Assembly (NCBI GenBank): GCA_027619145.1
Contig: JAQCGA010000004.1
Location: 1-24,529 of the forward strand
DNA length: 24,529 nucleotides
Source of the DNA: a bacterium
Lineage (GTDB): Bacteria; Latescibacterota; UBA2968; GCA-2709665
Direction: 5' to 3'
Positions 23,362-24,529 of the stretch are shown here, one piece after another. Made by a program: the position numbers and the translations under genes. The stretch's first letter is position 1. Every line of letters starts with the position of its first letter. The notes below the pieces were generated by a model. That model made no database searches. It was not told the DNA's origin and saw only the letters and a program-made list of their open reading frames with translations.

Positions 23362-24369
23362 ATGGAGAAGGTGCGCATTGGGATGATTGGATGTGGAGGA
23401 AATGCAAGTGGACATATCCGGCGGTTAATGGAGATGCCGGAGGTGGAGTTGGTGGGGCTTGCGGACGTGAGCGAGGCGAGTTTCGATCGACTTTTTGAGC
23501 GGGTACCGGAGGCAAAACAGATTCCCCATTTTACAGATTACCGGGACCTTCTGGGTACCGTAGACATGGATGCAACGGAGATTTCGACGCCGCATACGTT
23601 ACATTTTGAACAGATTATGGCCAGCCTGGACCGGGGCCTGCACGTGTTGACGGAAAAGCCGATGGTTTGTACGGTGGAACACGCGGAAGAGGTGATTGCC
23701 CGGTCCGAAGAGGCGGGCAAGATTCTGATGGTGTCTTATCAGCGGCATTTTGCGTCCCAGTTTCGGTTTATTCGGAACCAAATCCAGAGCGGGGAGATTG
23801 GGGAAGTACAGTTTATTTCTGCGCTTCAGGACCAGCAGTGGTACAGGAGCCAGCAGGGGAAGTGGCGACAGGAGCCTTCGCTTTCGGGTGGTGGGCAGTT
23901 GAACGACTCGGGGAGCCATTTGCTGGATATTGTGTTGTGGATGACGGACGAGGAAGTGGCGGAGGTGTCTGCGTTCATGGAGTATTTTGATGCAAAGGTG
24001 GATATTAACTCTGCACTGTCCATCCGATTTGCAAACGGGGCGCTGGCGAATCTGTCCATCGTGGGGAACTCGGTTGGTCCGGGAATGTGGGAAGATATTA
24101 CGATCTGGGGATCGAAAGGTGTGTTGTATTCTCGGAACGGAAAACTCACGTGCAAGTACGGGGGGAAAGATCCGGTGGAGGTAGATAATTTGCCCTCCCG
24201 GTTTGGAAGCCCCGACCAGAATTTTGTGGACGCAATTTTAGGGCGTGACGAGATCCAGGTACCCGCAATTTGCGGATTGCGCGTAATCCAGTTGACGGAG
24301 GCGGCGTGGGCATCTGCACAGAAAGGCGGACGTCCGGTGAAGATAAAAGGGGTTCGTAAGAGAAAGTAG
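23362..24369 (+). CDS. Gfo/Idh/MocA-family NAD(P)-dependent oxidoreductase
   Basis: 335 aa. The start is ATG 23362, with AAGGAG about 8 nt upstream; an upstream in-frame TTG has no SD. The N-terminal Rossmann fold begins KVRIGMIGCGGNASGHIRRL, followed by ELVGLADVS for the adenosine end. The family signature EKPMVC (about residues 98-103) supplies the conserved catalytic-site Lys. The C-terminal alpha/beta domain has GGGQLNDSGSHLLDIVLW (about 177-194), with the Asp and His typical of the active site. Members oxidise or reduce sugars, inositols and related polyols; the substrate cannot be told from sequence. Such genes are very numerous in Poribacteria/Latescibacteria-like genomes. It is a monocistronic unit with its own promoter and terminator. 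Confidence 0.92.
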   Translation: MEKVRIGMIGCGGNASGHIRRLMEMPEVELVGLADVSEASFDRLFERVPEAKQIPHFTDYRDLLGTVDMDATEISTPHTLHFEQIMASLDRGLHVLTEKPMVCTVEHAEEVIARSEEAGKILMVSYQRHFASQFRFIRNQIQSGEIGEVQFISALQDQQWYRSQQGKWRQEPSLSGGGQLNDSGSHLLDIVLWMTDEEVAEVSAFMEYFDAKVDINSALSIRFANGALANLSIVGNSVGPGMWEDITIWGSKGVLYSRNGKLTCKYGGKDPVEVDNLPSRFGSPDQNFVDAILGRDEIQVPAICGLRVIQLTEAAWASAQKGGRPVKIKGVRKRK

Positions 24370-24391
24370 AAAATATGAAGGATGGTTGATG

Positions 24392-24434
24392 AACAAACGC
24401 AGGGTCTGCATAGGGGCAGCCCTGCGTTTGTTTT
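24392..24434 (+). terminator. Intrinsic terminator after the oxidoreductase gene
   Basis: AACAAACGCAGGG (24392-24404) pairs perfectly with CCCTGCGTTTGTT (24420-24432). An inner CTGC/GCAG stem continues the helix past one bulged T, with loop ATAGGG, and TTTT lies at 24431-24434. The remaining bases to the window end (24435-24529) are AT-rich and show no gene I can support. Confidence 0.85.
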
Positions 24435-24529
24435 GCGTCAGGTTGATGCAATCGTGAGAGTAATCATGAACAGACGTAGCCAAAATGAGAGATATTTAAT
24501 ATATTTATAATTATATAGTTAAGAACTAT

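Noticed and set aside
24435..24529. Short open frame from ATG 24466 and AT-rich tail
   Set aside because: It is only 14 codons with no SD; the AT-rich end may be the promoter region of a gene outside the window, but nothing can be assigned.
1..24529. CRISPR arrays, prophage, toxin-antitoxin or known defence genes
   Set aside because: No spaced direct repeats, integrase, capsid, nuclease-effector or antitoxin-type pairs were seen on either strand.

Overview
The window looks like a chromosomal segment from an uncultured Gram-negative bacterium of the FCB superphylum or a neighbour of it (Latescibacterota- or Poribacteria-like). This rests on secreted proteins ending in the PNPFNP...SSGxY...K type C-terminal sorting/FlgD-like domain, a DUF6785/6784 membrane protein, dockerin- and cohesin-like modules, a Gfo/Idh/MocA oxidoreductase and moderate GC. 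The exact phylum is inference.

Layout. (1) 1-5418, minus strand: a regulatory operon read right to left. It holds a large exported TPR-rich protein, a Crp/Fnr regulator and a sigma-54-type AAA+ regulator that runs off the left edge. A good sigma-70 promoter (5471-5499) lies upstream. (2) 5563-11223, plus strand: a housekeeping block of ispE, tRNA-Gln(TTG), rplY (bL25), pth, hppA (membrane pyrophosphatase), rpsF (bS6), rpsR (bS18) and rplI (bL9), closed by a strong terminator. It has several intercistronic RNA hairpins. Both bL25 and bS6 carry acidic C-terminal tails, and the bS6 tail is encoded by a perfect 18-bp tandem repeat. (3) 11342-11506: a 165-bp non-coding element with perfect 20-bp terminal inverted repeats (MITE-like). 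(4) 11528-15308: a small exported DUF4177-like protein, a DUF6785/6784 multi-pass membrane protein followed after 20 nt by a small exported dockerin-type protein, and a convergent exported protein of 328 aa. (5) 15691-16317: a bifunctional nuclease (DUF151) with a UVR motif. (6) 16450-23228: a strong promoter, a leader of about 460 nt, a 1545-aa exported protein (Ig/FnIII-like modules, dockerin-like EF-hand, cohesin-like domain, C-terminal sorting domain) and a 485-aa companion with a cohesin-like N-terminal region and the same type of C-terminal domain. (7) 23265-24434: a Gfo/Idh/MocA oxidoreductase as a single-gene unit with its own consensus promoter and terminator.

The most interesting part is 13.8-23.2 kb. 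A dockerin-only exported protein lies near two large cell-surface proteins that carry cohesin-like folds and T9SS-like C-terminal domains. One of these has a dockerin and a cohesin-like module side by side. This could be a calcium-dependent, non-cellulosomal surface-assembly system. Its other marks are a very long 5' leader with several Shine-Dalgarno-like sites and mature proteins in which I see no cysteine.
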